DNA from: Candidatus Thorarchaeota archaeon
GTDB taxonomy: Archaea; Asgardarchaeota; Thorarchaeia; Thorarchaeales; Thorarchaeaceae
Assembly: GCA_011364905.1 (NCBI GenBank)
Contig: RDNZ01000013.1
Coordinates: 1-62,335 of the forward strand
Direction of reading: 5' to 3'
Length of the DNA stretch: 62,335 nucleotides
Made by a program: the position numbers and the translations under genes. Shown piece after piece: positions 8,644 to 17,437 of this stretch. Within the stretch, counting starts at the first letter, position 1. Every line of letters starts with the position of its first letter. The notes under the pieces were generated by a model. The model saw only the letters and a list, made by a program, of their open reading frames with translations. It had not been told where the DNA came from and did not search any database.

Positions 8644-9438
8644 CTACTTACGCAGAAAGCTGACTGTGCCTGACCCGTCCTCAACAGTCTTCGTGACGAG
8701 ATTAAGGATATCTGAGAGCAAATCCTCTGCTTCTTTGTAGTCAGGGCTCACAATTCGAAGTTTGTACCTAGGTGAGCCTAGTGTATAGATCTCAGTTGTG
8801 GACTTATCACGCTTCTTCCCCTCAACAAGTCCCTCAGACAATGCTTCCTTTATCACTTCGATTCCGTTTGGACCAGGGACTGTTATTGTCAACTCTCCAT
8901 CAATCTCCACTGATGGAATCTCAATCCGCTGCATTGCCAGGTCAGCCACCTGTTTACGCAGCTTCTTGGTCGCAACCACGTTTTCAAACACATCAACGCC
9001 GCCATCTGCGGCACGCTCTAGCCCCTTGTAGATCTCGCCAAACTCGTCCTCAATTGGCCACCCGATCTTCTCATAGACCTCTTGGAGAGTCATACCGTTC
9101 TCCTTGGCAATCAGTTCGAGAAGTTTCTCAGCCTTCTGGGCACGTTTCCACTCGTTGTTCTTTGTCCTCTTCGTTTCTGCTGACACACGTCGGAGCGAGC
9201 AATCAATGTGCATCTTGTCCGTGTCCACTTTCAGGATCTTGACCACGACACGTTGGTTCTCGTGGATATGATTACGGATGTTCCTGACCCAAGTGCTGCT
9301 CACCTCAGAGATGTGGATGAACCCCTCCTTATCTCCGTACTCTGGCAGAATGACATACGCTCCATAGTTTGCCACTTTGGTAGCAACTGCAATGGCGAAA
9401 TCGTCTGCCTGTGGCCATTCAGCACGTTTCAGGACCAT
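8644..9438 (-). CDS. eif2a: Translation initiation factor aIF2, alpha subunit
   Basis: Subunit of the heterotrimeric factor that brings initiator Met-tRNA to the ribosome. The 264 residues have the expected order: N-terminal S1 OB fold (about 15-85, with VANYGAYVILPEY and GFIHISEVSS), a helical middle, and a C-terminal alpha-beta domain that contacts aIF2-gamma. The position of the eukaryotic regulatory serine falls in the SEVS..R loop. An AAGGAGAAG ribosome-binding site is just before the ATG. It is in operon with S27e (12-nt gap) and Nop10. Confidence 0.95.
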   Translation of the reverse strand: MVLKRAEWPQADDFAIAVATKVANYGAYVILPEYGDKEGFIHISEVSSTWVRNIRNHIHENQRVVVKILKVDTDKMHIDCSLRRVSAETKRTKNNEWKRAQKAEKLLELIAKENGMTLQEVYEKIGWPIEDEFGEIYKGLERAADGGVDVFENVVATKKLRKQVADLAMQRIEIPSVEIDGELTITVPGPNGIEVIKEALSEGLVEGKKRDKSTTEIYTLGSPRYKLRIVSPDYKEAEDLLSDILNLVTKTVEDGSGTVSFLRK

Positions 9439-9450
9439 CTTCTCTTCTCC

Positions 9451-9660
9451 TTATGGTAGTACCTCAACCTCTCGTGCAGTTGGTTCCAGCTTGGCTTTGC
9501 CACCACTGGGCTTTGCCAGCACTTTACCGCACTTCAGGCATTTCACCTCTGTTGAGGCATATCCAAAAATAATCTGTTCATTCTCGCAGTCGAGGCATTT
9601 CACCTTCAGAAACCGCGACCTTGGTTGTTGAACGATATCACCTTTAGGCAAATCTCTCAC
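9451..9660 (-). CDS. rps27e: Ribosomal protein S27e
   Basis: Small-subunit zinc-ribbon ribosomal protein of archaea and eukaryotes. The 69 residues include CLDC and CLKC zinc pairs and the family motifs FLKVKCLDCENEQIIFGYAST and CGKVLAKPSGGKAKL. Its start directly abuts the L44e stop codon, so the two are co-translated. Confidence 0.96.
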   Translation of the reverse strand: MRDLPKGDIVQQPRSRFLKVKCLDCENEQIIFGYASTEVKCLKCGKVLAKPSGGKAKLEPTAREVEVLP

Positions 9661-9942
9661 CTACGTTCTCAGGATCTCGACCTTCTTCAGTCGCAAGCCC
9701 TTCGACTGTATCGTATGTTCGCACTCCTTGCACTTGTACTTCAGAACGGTCTTCTTTGTCGTCTTAGCGAACCTCTTCTGGATCGGTTTCGGGAATGACC
9801 CGTACCCCCGAGTCTTTCTCTTCATCCTACGTTCACCCGCAGACGCGCTCCGTCGCTTCCCTGCTTTCGAAACTGAAACGACGTGTGACGTGTACTTCTT
9901 ACATCGGGGACAATATTTGTTCAGTTCGCTCTTGATGTTCAT
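9661..9942 (-). CDS. rpl44e: Ribosomal protein L44e
   Basis: Large-subunit protein near the tRNA exit site. The 93 residues begin with YCPRCKKYTSH, have a second zinc pair in YKCKECEHT, and contain the highly basic, glycine-rich middle (RRMKRKTRGYGSFPKPIQK) of the family. It is the first gene of the L44e-S27e-aIF2alpha-Nop10 run. Confidence 0.96.
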   Translation of the reverse strand: MNIKSELNKYCPRCKKYTSHVVSVSKAGKRRSASAGERRMKRKTRGYGSFPKPIQKRFAKTTKKTVLKYKCKECEHTIQSKGLRLKKVEILRT

Positions 9943-10059
9943 CTGTTGTCACCAGTCCAGGCTGTCCGAAACGGCCTAGTGTCCTTTATAATCATTAGGG
10001 CATGTTCACTCTGAGGCCGAAAGTGGGTTCGGGATTCGAGGTTGGGGATTCGTTTGGGC

Positions 10060-10269
10060 TTATCCACTGCTTCCCGACGCCATGGCCAGTGTGATCACGT
10101 GGGCTAGCACCGTGCCTATCAGGAGCATGGCCGCTATTATCACGACCATCGTCGGCCCCACCTTGATGCCTGGCGTCTCGTCTTCGAAGAACCTTATTAG
10201 CCCAGCGCCTCCGCTTGGCATCGGGCCTTCCCCACGTTTCTTCCTTCTTTTCTTCGCGGTCTTTGGCAT
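10060..10269 (-). CDS. secG: Protein translocase subunit Sec61-beta
   Basis: Small non-essential subunit of the archaeal/eukaryotic Sec61 channel. The 69 residues have a basic N-terminus (KTAKKRRKKRGEG), the family signature GAGLIRFFEDETPGIKVGP and a single C-terminal transmembrane helix. The ATG at 10269 has a GGTGAC ribosome-binding site 5 nt upstream. It precedes the ribosomal cluster on the same strand, separated by about 115 nt. Confidence 0.93.
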   Translation of the reverse strand: MPKTAKKRRKKRGEGPMPSGGAGLIRFFEDETPGIKVGPTMVVIIAAMLLIGTVLAHVITLAMASGSSG

Positions 10270-10311
10270 CAAGTGTCACCTTACATAAAGGATACTTGCT
10301 CTCACTCTGTG

Positions 10312-10323
10312 AGGTTTATTAAG
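10312..10323 (-). promoter_or_regulatory. TATA box of the Sec61-beta gene
   Basis: On the minus strand CTTAATAAACC is about 45-50 nt before the ATG at 10269. A typical TATA spacing would place transcription start near 10290-10295 and leave room for the GGTGAC site. Confidence 0.45.
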
Positions 10324-10356
10324 TCTTCCAATGGTCGAAGGTCCGTCTGCTTGTTG

Positions 10357-10818
10357 CTAAGACTCTGAGAACAGAGCCCCGACAGCCTTGTATAGATACC
10401 CCATAAGGATGAGCAGAACTGCACTAGGAATGAGTGCAAGTGTAACATATACCTCATACGTTAAAATTGGGACCAGTATCTGTGAGACTGTCAGTCCCAG
10501 GAATACATAGATACCAGTCATTACGTTCAGAATTATCCCGTGAATCAACAATCGTAGCCATGTTCCTTGCACATCCAAATCCCATAACCAATGGCAGACG
10601 GATACATTGACCCAAGCGAGTGCGATGCCGACAATAAGATAATAGATGATGGAGCTAATAACACCAAGCAAGAATCCCCCAAGAGCTAGGAACATCCAGC
10701 CAGCGAAGTGTGCTGGCCACATTGCCAGGCTAAACACGAGTCCATGAAGAAAATACTTGGCAACTATCTCTTTGCGTGATAGTTCGGATGACTGCGATTC
10801 TACGTGTGAAACTCCCAT
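10357..10818 (-). CDS. Membrane protein of unknown function
   Basis: A 153-residue protein with four or five hydrophobic segments (about 28-50, 52-75, 88-112 and 118-147) and a polar N-terminal 20 residues. I do not recognise a family. It lies between Sec61-beta and a small zinc-binding gene with no clear operon link; a short AT-rich stretch before its ATG could be its own promoter. Confidence 0.65.
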   Translation of the reverse strand: MGVSHVESQSSELSRKEIVAKYFLHGLVFSLAMWPAHFAGWMFLALGGFLLGVISSIIYYLIVGIALAWVNVSVCHWLWDLDVQGTWLRLLIHGIILNVMTGIYVFLGLTVSQILVPILTYEVYVTLALIPSAVLLILMGYLYKAVGALFSES

Positions 10819-10903
10819 ACCTGTCCTACTGCCAATCCTGACTTTTAAAGAGTGACTTCAATCGGTGAACCAACTCAGGAACCGTACAGTGGGTGATGAT
10901 GAT

Positions 10904-11167
10904 TCATACTCTTTGAAAATCGCCCATCACCGTACACAAATCCTTCTTTGTACACCATCGTTCCAGTTTTTCATCAAGGGCTCTCATCATGAAGTCGTTG
11001 CCTATCTTATGTCTGCACCGCGCGCAGGTCCAGTCCTCGAAGACCTCATCCTCCTGCGCCAACTCAAAGGTCTGTATGTTCGTTGCCCCCTCAAACTCAA
11101 TGATTGCAACGATACCCTCTCTGAAAGTCTTGATGAACCTTCTTCGATCACAAGTGCCGCAGTACAT
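10904..11167 (-). CDS. Small zinc-binding protein, unknown function
   Basis: An 87-residue protein with a CGTC pair at residues 3-6 and a CARC pair in the middle (about residue 48), plus two further cysteines near the C-terminus, so one zinc site is likely. The overlapping plus-strand frame has no such pattern and is less protein-like. No family was recognised. The gene could equally be called hypothetical. Confidence 0.5.
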   Translation of the reverse strand: MYCGTCDRRRFIKTFREGIVAIIEFEGATNIQTFELAQEDEVFEDWTCARCRHKIGNDFMMRALDEKLERWCTKKDLCTVMGDFQRV

Positions 11168-11250
11168 GGTCTTTCAGTCCTCTCAGTCCGGGTAGGAACA
11201 ACTACTCTCACTTCTCTGATTGCTGACCAGGCCTTTTGAGCACCTATGAG

Positions 11251-11592
11251 TCACTCTGCCTGCTTGTCAATCTCGAACTCTCCTAGCGTAAGAATTCCCT
11301 CAAGTGTCCTTAGAGTAATGAAAGTGACAAGTTGATGGACTAGAAGTAGACTCAGCACCACAGTCACCAGAAGGTACGCGATAAGATAAATGTAATATAA
11401 ACTGAAGAAGATTCTAGAGATGTAGGACTGAAATAAAACAGCCATCCAAGCCAACCAGAGGATGCCATATGCACTTAGTCCTCGACGGTTCTTTTTCTTT
11501 GCCTCTAGGAAGGCAGGTTCCGAAATATATCGTACTCTGTAATTAGTCAGACTCGTCACCCTCAAATACTGATAGTAATATGATGATTTCAA
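11251..11592 (-). CDS. Small membrane protein, unknown function
   Basis: 113 residues with two adjacent transmembrane segments (about 43-65 and 68-90), a basic juxtamembrane stretch (EAKKKNRRG) before them and a hydrophilic C-terminus. This shape is that of a two-helix membrane adaptor, but no family is recognised. The start at 11592 is the only ATG before the hydrophobic part. Confidence 0.5.
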   Translation of the reverse strand: MKSSYYYQYLRVTSLTNYRVRYISEPAFLEAKKKNRRGLSAYGILWLAWMAVLFQSYISRIFFSLYYIYLIAYLLVTVVLSLLLVHQLVTFITLRTLEGILTLGEFEIDKQAE

Positions 11593-11798
11593 ACTATCTA
11601 ATGAATGACTGGTTTTTTAAAATCTAATCCAAGTAAGGTAACCCCATCTTTTTGAACACCTATGAGGTCAGAATCATGAAAGAGCCAAACAGAATGGTCA
11701 TCAATCTTGGAGTTGCGATAATTCGGTTCATATAATTGTCGACAAAACCGTTATGCCATATGACACAGGTCCGTAAAGACAACCAGAGTCTTTTCAGG

Positions 11799-11891
11799 TC
11801 ATGAAAAAAGTACAGCGCCTCCAAACATACCTAACAATACAATGATCAACACAATGATCATCGCCAACCAACATCTGCGTTCCATAGCCAT
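11799..11891 (-). CDS. Possible 30-residue membrane peptide
   Basis: The only candidate in the gap 11593-12035. It reads MAMERRCWLAMIIVLIIVLLG and continues to a stop after 30 residues: a short basic head and one transmembrane helix. A TATA-like TTGTATAATG lies about 45-50 nt upstream on the same strand (around 11940-11950). There is no clear ribosome-binding site. It may be a real single-pass peptide or chance; the rest of the gap shows nothing. Confidence 0.25.
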   Translation of the reverse strand: MAMERRCWLAMIIVLIIVLLGMFGGAVLFS

Positions 11892-12035
11892 TCTGCCCGC
11901 ATGTAGTGTGTTAGGTCTTTTCAAAATGAGCTATATCACATTATACAAGCCAAGGTAATCCATACCAAACCATATTACGCCCCGAATAACCCCAGAAGAC
12001 ATATATCAGAGTCCGCCGTTCAACCGACTGGGGTT

Positions 12036-13334
12036 ATGGGAATGCTACGCGGTCCTCGTACCAAACTATTGTTCTTGGTAGTCCTTTTACTGACACCGAT
12101 GATGTTCATTGGTAATATGGAAGTGGGCGTGATCGAATCCGTTGATAGTAGTGTGCTTAGTCAAAGCGCAGGATGGCTTGCTGGGTGGCAGTACAGGAAA
12201 TCCCACGCCATCGAAGGGTCCGTTGGAGCTGGGACCAACTACCAAGTGCGAATCACAGTCCACAGAACAACAGGACCAGACTCTGGTGAGCATGTCTACG
12301 TTGGTACCGATTGTAGAGCTGACTTTGGGGATATCAGGTTCACCGATGATGACGGAATCACTCTACTTGATTACTGGATGCAGGAGTCAAGTTCAGATAC
12401 CACCAGCTTTTGGGTTGAGATTGCTGACACTCTTGATGTCAACGCTGAGATTTTCATCTACTACGGCAATGATGTTGCAGGCAGTACTTCTGATGGGAGT
12501 TCGACATTTCCGTTATTTGATGATTTTGACAGAGTTGATAGCGATAATGTGGGAGGAGGCTGGTTTGATGATTGTGGCGATGGCGATAACGACATTGAGA
12601 ATAATATCCTGAAAACTGTGCAAAATGAAAATGAGTTTTGTCACATCGAGAAGTCCGCACCATTACTCTTGAACTTTGCAGTTCATGGGAAGTTAAAACA
12701 ACATGCTGTGGCTCCTGCGAGTTGGAAAATGGCAGTTGGTATTTATTGGGGCGCAGGAACATGGGCGAAGATAGGATGGAGGTCCAATGATAATTTCGAA
12801 GCCAATCTTTACGTTGATGGTTCATTTGATTCGGGTGCTTTATCATATACCAATCTGGATGACAGTTGGTGCTATTACAAAATTGAGGTCTCATCTACAT
12901 CAGTCGATTTCTATTATTCTCTTAATGGAGTCTCATGGGTGTTAGTTCATAGTACCAGTAGAGCTTCAGCTACCACTAACATCCCATCACTGATCATTAT
13001 TGGGAAGGGGTACGAGAACCCATCTACTGGATATTCAAATCCAGATTGGGATAATAATTATGCACTGGCCGGTTCTGAGTATACAAACTACGCTGATGAT
13101 ATATTTGTGAGAAAATTCATTGATGTTGCACCAATTCATAGTTCATGGAGTGAAGAAGAAAGCGAGAATCAAGCAACTACTCCCCCTCCTCCTCCCGGTC
13201 CTGAAGGGTCTGACTGGGTGTTTATAGTGATCATTGGTGGTGGAGGACTCGGTGTTGTGGCAATTGTCATCATTATAATTATCTCAAAGAAGCAAGGTGG
13301 GGGAGGAACCCCCGCAGGAGAATACGAGTGGTAA
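12036..13334 (+). CDS. Secreted surface protein with DUF2341 and C-terminal membrane anchor
   Basis: 432 residues. N-terminal signal segment (about 8-27), then a DUF2341 domain opening with GWQYRKSHAIEG and including FWVEI...IFIYYGN, then a concanavalin-like beta-sandwich (about 170-360) of the type that binds or degrades glycans. A proline-rich linker (TTPPPPPGPEG), a transmembrane helix (about 393-416) and a short basic/glycine tail follow. It should therefore be displayed outside the cell, anchored at its C-terminus. ATATATC at 12000-12006 is a plausible TATA element. No catalytic residues can be named, so binding rather than hydrolysis is the safer reading. Confidence 0.75.
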   Translation: MGMLRGPRTKLLFLVVLLLTPMMFIGNMEVGVIESVDSSVLSQSAGWLAGWQYRKSHAIEGSVGAGTNYQVRITVHRTTGPDSGEHVYVGTDCRADFGDIRFTDDDGITLLDYWMQESSSDTTSFWVEIADTLDVNAEIFIYYGNDVAGSTSDGSSTFPLFDDFDRVDSDNVGGGWFDDCGDGDNDIENNILKTVQNENEFCHIEKSAPLLLNFAVHGKLKQHAVAPASWKMAVGIYWGAGTWAKIGWRSNDNFEANLYVDGSFDSGALSYTNLDDSWCYYKIEVSSTSVDFYYSLNGVSWVLVHSTSRASATTNIPSLIIIGKGYENPSTGYSNPDWDNNYALAGSEYTNYADDIFVRKFIDVAPIHSSWSEEESENQATTPPPPPGPEGSDWVFIVIIGGGGLGVVAIVIIIIISKKQGGGGTPAGEYEW

Positions 13335-13435
13335 CAACTAGAGTAGGACGATAGTGAACTGTCTACCTAATTGTTATGTGATTTTCCTCATTGTTTTGTC
13401 TGCATGAATCCTGTTCTACATTGATGACTTTATTG

Positions 13436-14899
13436 TCAGTCGGCTGGCTCTCTCCAAGTCTGTGTCTGGCCCTTGCTTCGTCGATATAGTCGCTTTATGT
13501 GTCGTAGAAGATTGGCCAGATATCTGTGCTCTCGATCATAGATCTGCTCAAGCACATGCTCTCTGGAGAGGAGAACTTCGCGCTCATGCTCTCTGACCTC
13601 CTTCGGAGAGAATATCACATACACTGGAATTCCTATGCCTAGAATCAGCATGCCCACCAATAGCTGGTCAAGGCTGCACTGCATGATGAGATAGATACAG
13701 AAGACAAAACCAGCGAGAGGAATCGCCAATCTGCGTAAGGGCGACTGAATCTCACCAAGTTCTCTGTCCAGTCTAGGCACAGAAACACATGTCGAAGCGT
13801 AGGCAATTGATAGGAAGAGGACTGAGACACCGATCAGGAAGTTCAGGTTGCCAAGTATCGATGCGATGAGTGCAGTGACAGACTGAAGAATTATGGATAC
13901 GTAGGGAGTTTTGTACTTGTGGTGGGTCTTTGCAAAGGCTGATGGAAACAGACCCTCGACGGCAAGGGCATATGCCAGACTGGATGACCCAATCATCCCT
14001 GACTCATCCGAACCACTCACAGATGCGAGTGCACCAATACCTAGGATGAGGCCTCCGATGATTCCAAGACTTGGGATGACACCAAAGAGAACCGTAGCGG
14101 CACTAGCAAGCGGGGCGGTTTCGACAGCAAGCTGGTCTGAGGGAACTATCCCAAACAGCACTATGTTTGTTGTTAGGTAGAATACCGTGACAATAGATAT
14201 CCCAATAATGAGCGCTCTGGGTATTGTCCTCTCGGGATTCTCAATGCTATCTGATGGGATTGTGGACACCTCGAAACCCGCAAATGCCCAGAAGATGACA
14301 ATGAGGGCTGAGCCAATGTCACCCACGCCAAATGGGGCAAAAGGAGTGTAGTTGGCAACCATTGTGGCAGGACTGAACAGGAAGAAGACTATTCCGCCAA
14401 TCGAGAACAGGATCAACGGTACGAGCTTGACGAGTGTCAGAGCGTCGTTGGTCTGACCCGCTGCCTTTGCACCTACTATGTTCGTTGTGGCTAGAACAGC
14501 TACAAATGCAATCTTGATGAGTATCTGGACCATAATGCTGAGGTTCGGGATGAAGAAGAGCAAGTACCGGACAAATGCGATAGGAAACACAGCAAGTGAG
14601 ACCCACTCTGCAATCCAGAGTGACCAACCAACAACAAAACCAGCAAATGGGCCATACGCCTCCTTTGTGTAGGCAAAAGGCCCACCGACACCTGTCACTA
14701 GCGATGCACAGCGAGCAAAGGAGAGTGCTATAATTACGGTCATCATCCCAGCTAGAGCCCAGACGACAAGTGATAGCGGTCCCATTGCGGCTGCGCCTAT
14801 TGATGAAACGACATAGATGTCTGCGCCGATAATGCCACCGATCACAAGATTCGTGACATCGAAGGTTGTCAGCTTCGATGTGAGTTCAGCTCGGGTCAT
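13436..14899 (-). CDS. APC-superfamily amino acid permease
   Basis: 487-residue integral membrane transporter with about 12 segments. The helix-1 motif VIGGIIGADIYVVSSIGAAAMGP corresponds to the glycine-rich substrate-binding unwound region of APC permeases, and helix 6 (FWAFAGFEVSTIPSDSIENPERTIPRA) carries the second conserved motif. The last 60 residues are a charged cytoplasmic tail rich in Arg and Glu. AAGGAGTGA precedes the ATG. Substrate unknown; it is monocistronic by position. Confidence 0.88.
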   Translation of the reverse strand: MTRAELTSKLTTFDVTNLVIGGIIGADIYVVSSIGAAAMGPLSLVVWALAGMMTVIIALSFARCASLVTGVGGPFAYTKEAYGPFAGFVVGWSLWIAEWVSLAVFPIAFVRYLLFFIPNLSIMVQILIKIAFVAVLATTNIVGAKAAGQTNDALTLVKLVPLILFSIGGIVFFLFSPATMVANYTPFAPFGVGDIGSALIVIFWAFAGFEVSTIPSDSIENPERTIPRALIIGISIVTVFYLTTNIVLFGIVPSDQLAVETAPLASAATVLFGVIPSLGIIGGLILGIGALASVSGSDESGMIGSSSLAYALAVEGLFPSAFAKTHHKYKTPYVSIILQSVTALIASILGNLNFLIGVSVLFLSIAYASTCVSVPRLDRELGEIQSPLRRLAIPLAGFVFCIYLIMQCSLDQLLVGMLILGIGIPVYVIFSPKEVREHEREVLLSREHVLEQIYDREHRYLANLLRHIKRLYRRSKGQTQTWREPAD

Positions 14900-15102
14900 C
14901 CGACATTCACTCCTTAGGTTCGCGTTGCCATCATGACTTCCGGTTGCTCGTTTGATAGTCTAACCTGTATTTAGAGTGACCGAATATTGCTCACCTCATC
15001 TATCAGTCAGCGCGGAACCAACACCTAAGGTTCACAAGAGAAATGTCACAACTCGTTCAGAAACAACATCCGAAAATTCCCGAATTGCTAGCTCTGCTTT
15101 AT

Positions 15103-15396
15103 TCAAAGAGTGTCACATTCGCAAGGACTCTTCTTGCATTTTGAACAAACATCAGTATACTTCTTGTAGAATGCATCAGCAACGTCGATTTCAAGAAGAT
15201 TGGCCAGAGAACAGAGCCAGGCAAAGACATCTGCGACCTCGTCTGCTATGAAATCCTTTGTTTCGGTGTTATCTATGGCTTCTCTCAACTCGTTCAGTTC
15301 GTCGAAAGTTCTGTTGAGTGTCCCGGATACCCCTCGGGCTCGGTCTCTCTCAAAGTAGGTCCTCCGCATCATGTCCTGTGCTTCTTCGATTCTCAA
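15103..15396 (-). CDS. MazG-like nucleotide pyrophosphohydrolase with cysteine tail
   Basis: Predicted all-alpha NTP pyrophosphatase that may cleanse the nucleotide pool. The 97 residues show the metal-binding E-x2-E helix (ELNELREAID) and the E-x2-D helix (DEVADVFAWLCSLANLL) of the MazG family. The C-terminus adds an unusual zinc-finger-like tail CSKCKKSPCEC. The start is a TTG at 15396, because a strong GGAGGAG site sits just before it and no ATG is suitably placed. It lies 38 nt downstream of glyA on the same strand and may share its transcript. Confidence 0.8.
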   Translation of the reverse strand: MRIEEAQDMMRRTYFERDRARGVSGTLNRTFDELNELREAIDNTETKDFIADEVADVFAWLCSLANLLEIDVADAFYKKYTDVCSKCKKSPCECDTL

Positions 15397-15434
15397 TGAA
15401 TCTCCTCCAAAGAGGTCCTGTTTCTTGTCGGATT

Positions 15435-16757
15435 CTATTTGAACCTCAGGTGTGCATATGCAGGAGTCTCTGTATCGAAGGCATAGTGGACCTTCTGATA
15501 GTCCTTCCTGAACTCAGTCACCTCAGCCGCTATTTTCTTGACATCTTCGCCCTTCATCACAACACGGGTCAAGAACTCCGCGACTGCGTCCATCTCGGAC
15601 TCCTTCATGCCGAGTCTAGTCATTTCACTTGTGCCCAAACGGATTCCACCGGGTGTCCTGTAATCACGGCCTCTCTTCTTGTCCCATGGTAAGAGATTCC
15701 GGTTGATTATGATGTTGGCATCCTCTAATCTCTCTTCAACGGTTGCTCCATCTTTCATTGGCGTTTCGGTTATGTCCACCAAGATGACATGGGACTCTGT
15801 GAAACCTTTGTGTTCCCCTATCACGTGCCATCCACGTTCGTGTAGGGATTGAGCGAGTGCCTTTGCGTTCTTCATAATCTGCTTGCTGTATTCAACTCCA
15901 AACTCGGTCATCTCTGCCAGCGCGACAGCAAGTCCAGCTACATTATGCAGATGGTGATTACTAAGCAGTCCAGGGAATGAAGCTCGTTTAATCCGGTCTG
16001 CGAACTCCTCCTTTGCTAGTACGATTCCATGCTGTGGACCGGGCATCGTCTTGTGAGTGGAGGCGGTCATTATGTCAGCTCCCTCTCGCAGGGGGTCTTG
16101 GAAGAAACCAGATGCGATGAGTCCTGAAACATGCGCTGAGTCATAACCAATGATCATCCCATACTCGTCAGCTATCTCACGGAACTCCTTCACTGGGTGT
16201 GGGAACGGAAACACACTTGCTCCAAAGAGGAGAAACTTGACCTCGTCACCCCTTTCCTGAAGGTTTCTGATGAGTTTGATACTCGCATCAACATCGATGT
16301 TGAACTCCTCATCATCGAAGACCCAATTGCGCACCTTATGTCCGCGTATCTGACCAGCAGTTCCACCAAGATCTTTTCTCGCATGAGAGATATGTCCCCC
16401 ATGGGCGATGGACAGAGCCATCATTCTCTCCATGGGCTCCATCGCTGCGGTATACATGGCAAGGTTTGCAACTACTCCTGAGATTGGTCTGACATCTGCA
16501 AATTCAGCATTGTACAGTTTCTTCGCAAGGTCTATGGTGATGAGCTCCACTTGGTCTATGTATTTGCAGCCTGCATAGACCCGTTCACCCGGCCAGCCCT
16601 CTGCATACCGGTCTCTAAAGTCACAAACGATTGCAGACCGTACGGCTGGTGAACTGACATTCTCACTAGCTATTAGGTTGATGGTCTTGCTCATCCAGTT
16701 ATCATGCTTTTCCATTAAATCAAAAACTTGATCGTAAAGCTTCTTGTGCTCGCTCAA
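15435..16757 (-). CDS. glyA: Serine hydroxymethyltransferase
   Basis: PLP enzyme interconverting serine and glycine with a tetrahydropterin one-carbon acceptor. 440 residues, typical of archaeal SHMT. The PLP lysine is in TASTHKTMPGPQHG; NLIASENVSSPAVR and the YAEGWPGERVYAGC motif near the start bind substrate, and the C-terminus has TPGGIRLGTSEMTRLGM. AAGGAGGCTC precedes the ATG. With gcvT and gcvH it covers serine-glycine one-carbon flow. Confidence 0.95.
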   Translation of the reverse strand: MSEHKKLYDQVFDLMEKHDNWMSKTINLIASENVSSPAVRSAIVCDFRDRYAEGWPGERVYAGCKYIDQVELITIDLAKKLYNAEFADVRPISGVVANLAMYTAAMEPMERMMALSIAHGGHISHARKDLGGTAGQIRGHKVRNWVFDDEEFNIDVDASIKLIRNLQERGDEVKFLLFGASVFPFPHPVKEFREIADEYGMIIGYDSAHVSGLIASGFFQDPLREGADIMTASTHKTMPGPQHGIVLAKEEFADRIKRASFPGLLSNHHLHNVAGLAVALAEMTEFGVEYSKQIMKNAKALAQSLHERGWHVIGEHKGFTESHVILVDITETPMKDGATVEERLEDANIIINRNLLPWDKKRGRDYRTPGGIRLGTSEMTRLGMKESEMDAVAEFLTRVVMKGEDVKKIAAEVTEFRKDYQKVHYAFDTETPAYAHLRFK

Positions 16758-16989
16758 ACATGAGCCTCCTTATCCTGAAGACAATGGCCGCTAGGCTGGT
16801 ATTCGTTATATGGCTTGTGTCAGCGCCATTCTATCGTAATATTTCGGTATAGTTAGGCAGTTGATTTTGTCGAGCATAACCAACTATCATACACAGAAAG
16901 AAGTTGGACAGGAATCAGTACAAACCATTTGGAATAGGATTGTTTAATGTCACTGTTGTGCCTGTCCAATCTCTCGCATCGTCAATGCA
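16758..16989. other. Intergenic stretch before glyA, no gene seen
   Basis: About 230 nt between the glyA start and the end of the YHS gene. It should hold the glyA promoter (for example the TCGTTATATGG region around 16805) and the YHS terminator. I see no convincing coding frame or RNA. Confidence 0.4.
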
Positions 16990-17139
16990 TTACATGTGTT
17001 TCATGTATTTCATTGGATTTTCATCGAACTTCTTCTTGCACATCTCATTGCAGAAGTAATACTTCTTGCCCATATGCTCTGACACATATTTTGCAGTCCT
17101 TTCGTCGACATCCATTCCACAAACCGGATCTTTTTCCAT
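16990..17139 (-). CDS. YHS-domain metal-binding peptide
   Basis: A 49-residue protein that is nothing but a YHS domain: MEKDPVCGMDVDERTAKYVSEHM, then KKYYFCNEMCKKKFDENPMKYM. The three cysteines (CGM, C-x3-C) are the usual heavy-metal ligands of YHS/TRASH-type domains found in copper-handling proteins. It follows a 38-residue frame with a strong promoter by 13 nt; a GAGGTGAT site spans that frame's stop and serves this ATG. Domain call is firm; metal and partner unknown. Confidence 0.88.
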   Translation of the reverse strand: MEKDPVCGMDVDERTAKYVSEHMGKKYYFCNEMCKKKFDENPMKYMKHM

Positions 17140-17152
17140 TACTCAGATCACC

Positions 17153-17269
17153 TCACTCGCGCTTGAACAGTTGGTACTTGACGTGCTCTTCTTTCAAGAA
17201 TCCTGAAGCAGTCGATATTCGATATAATACAAGAGAATCCTTTCTTGAACCACACGTATCATTTTCCAA
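17153..17269 (-). CDS. Possible small protein upstream of the YHS gene
   Basis: A 38-residue frame starting at TTG 17269 (MENDTCGSRKDSLVLYRIST) and ending HVKYQLFKRE just before the YHS ribosome-binding site. A very good TATA element lies about 35 nt before the TTG, so a short-leader transcript would begin right at it. The composition looks protein-like. There is no ATG and no family, so it could be a leader or a remnant. Confidence 0.35.
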   Translation of the reverse strand: MENDTCGSRKDSLVLYRISTASGFLKEEHVKYQLFKRE

Positions 17270-17302
17270 AATATCACTGACGTAATACTACCTTGTCGGA
17301 AA

Positions 17303-17316
17303 TTATATAAATATAT
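17303..17316 (-). promoter_or_regulatory. TATA box of the YHS operon
   Basis: On the minus strand the AT-rich run ATATTTATATAATT is the best TATA-like sequence in the 17.27-17.44 kb gap. Typical spacing puts transcription start near 17278. The gap also serves the divergent zinc-ribbon gene at 17438, and the ATATAT tracts on both sides could serve either direction. Confidence 0.55.
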
Positions 17317-17437
17317 CGACATAGATATATCTCACAAGATACTTACATGATTAGTTGGACTGTATTGGCAGTGCAATCATTATTGTATCATCTGCAATTC
17401 AAGTCACACTCGTATTGAAACAGGAGAACGAATAGTA

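Noticed and set aside
9995..10279. 94-residue minus-strand frame overlapping Sec61-beta
   Set aside because: The other frame gives a clear Sec61-beta.
10865..11239. 124-residue plus-strand frame
   Set aside because: It is opposite a frame with two CxxC zinc pairs, which is more protein-like.
16947..17285. 112-residue plus-strand frame
   Set aside because: It lies opposite the YHS peptide and the short frame before it, both of which look better; its own composition is unlike a protein.
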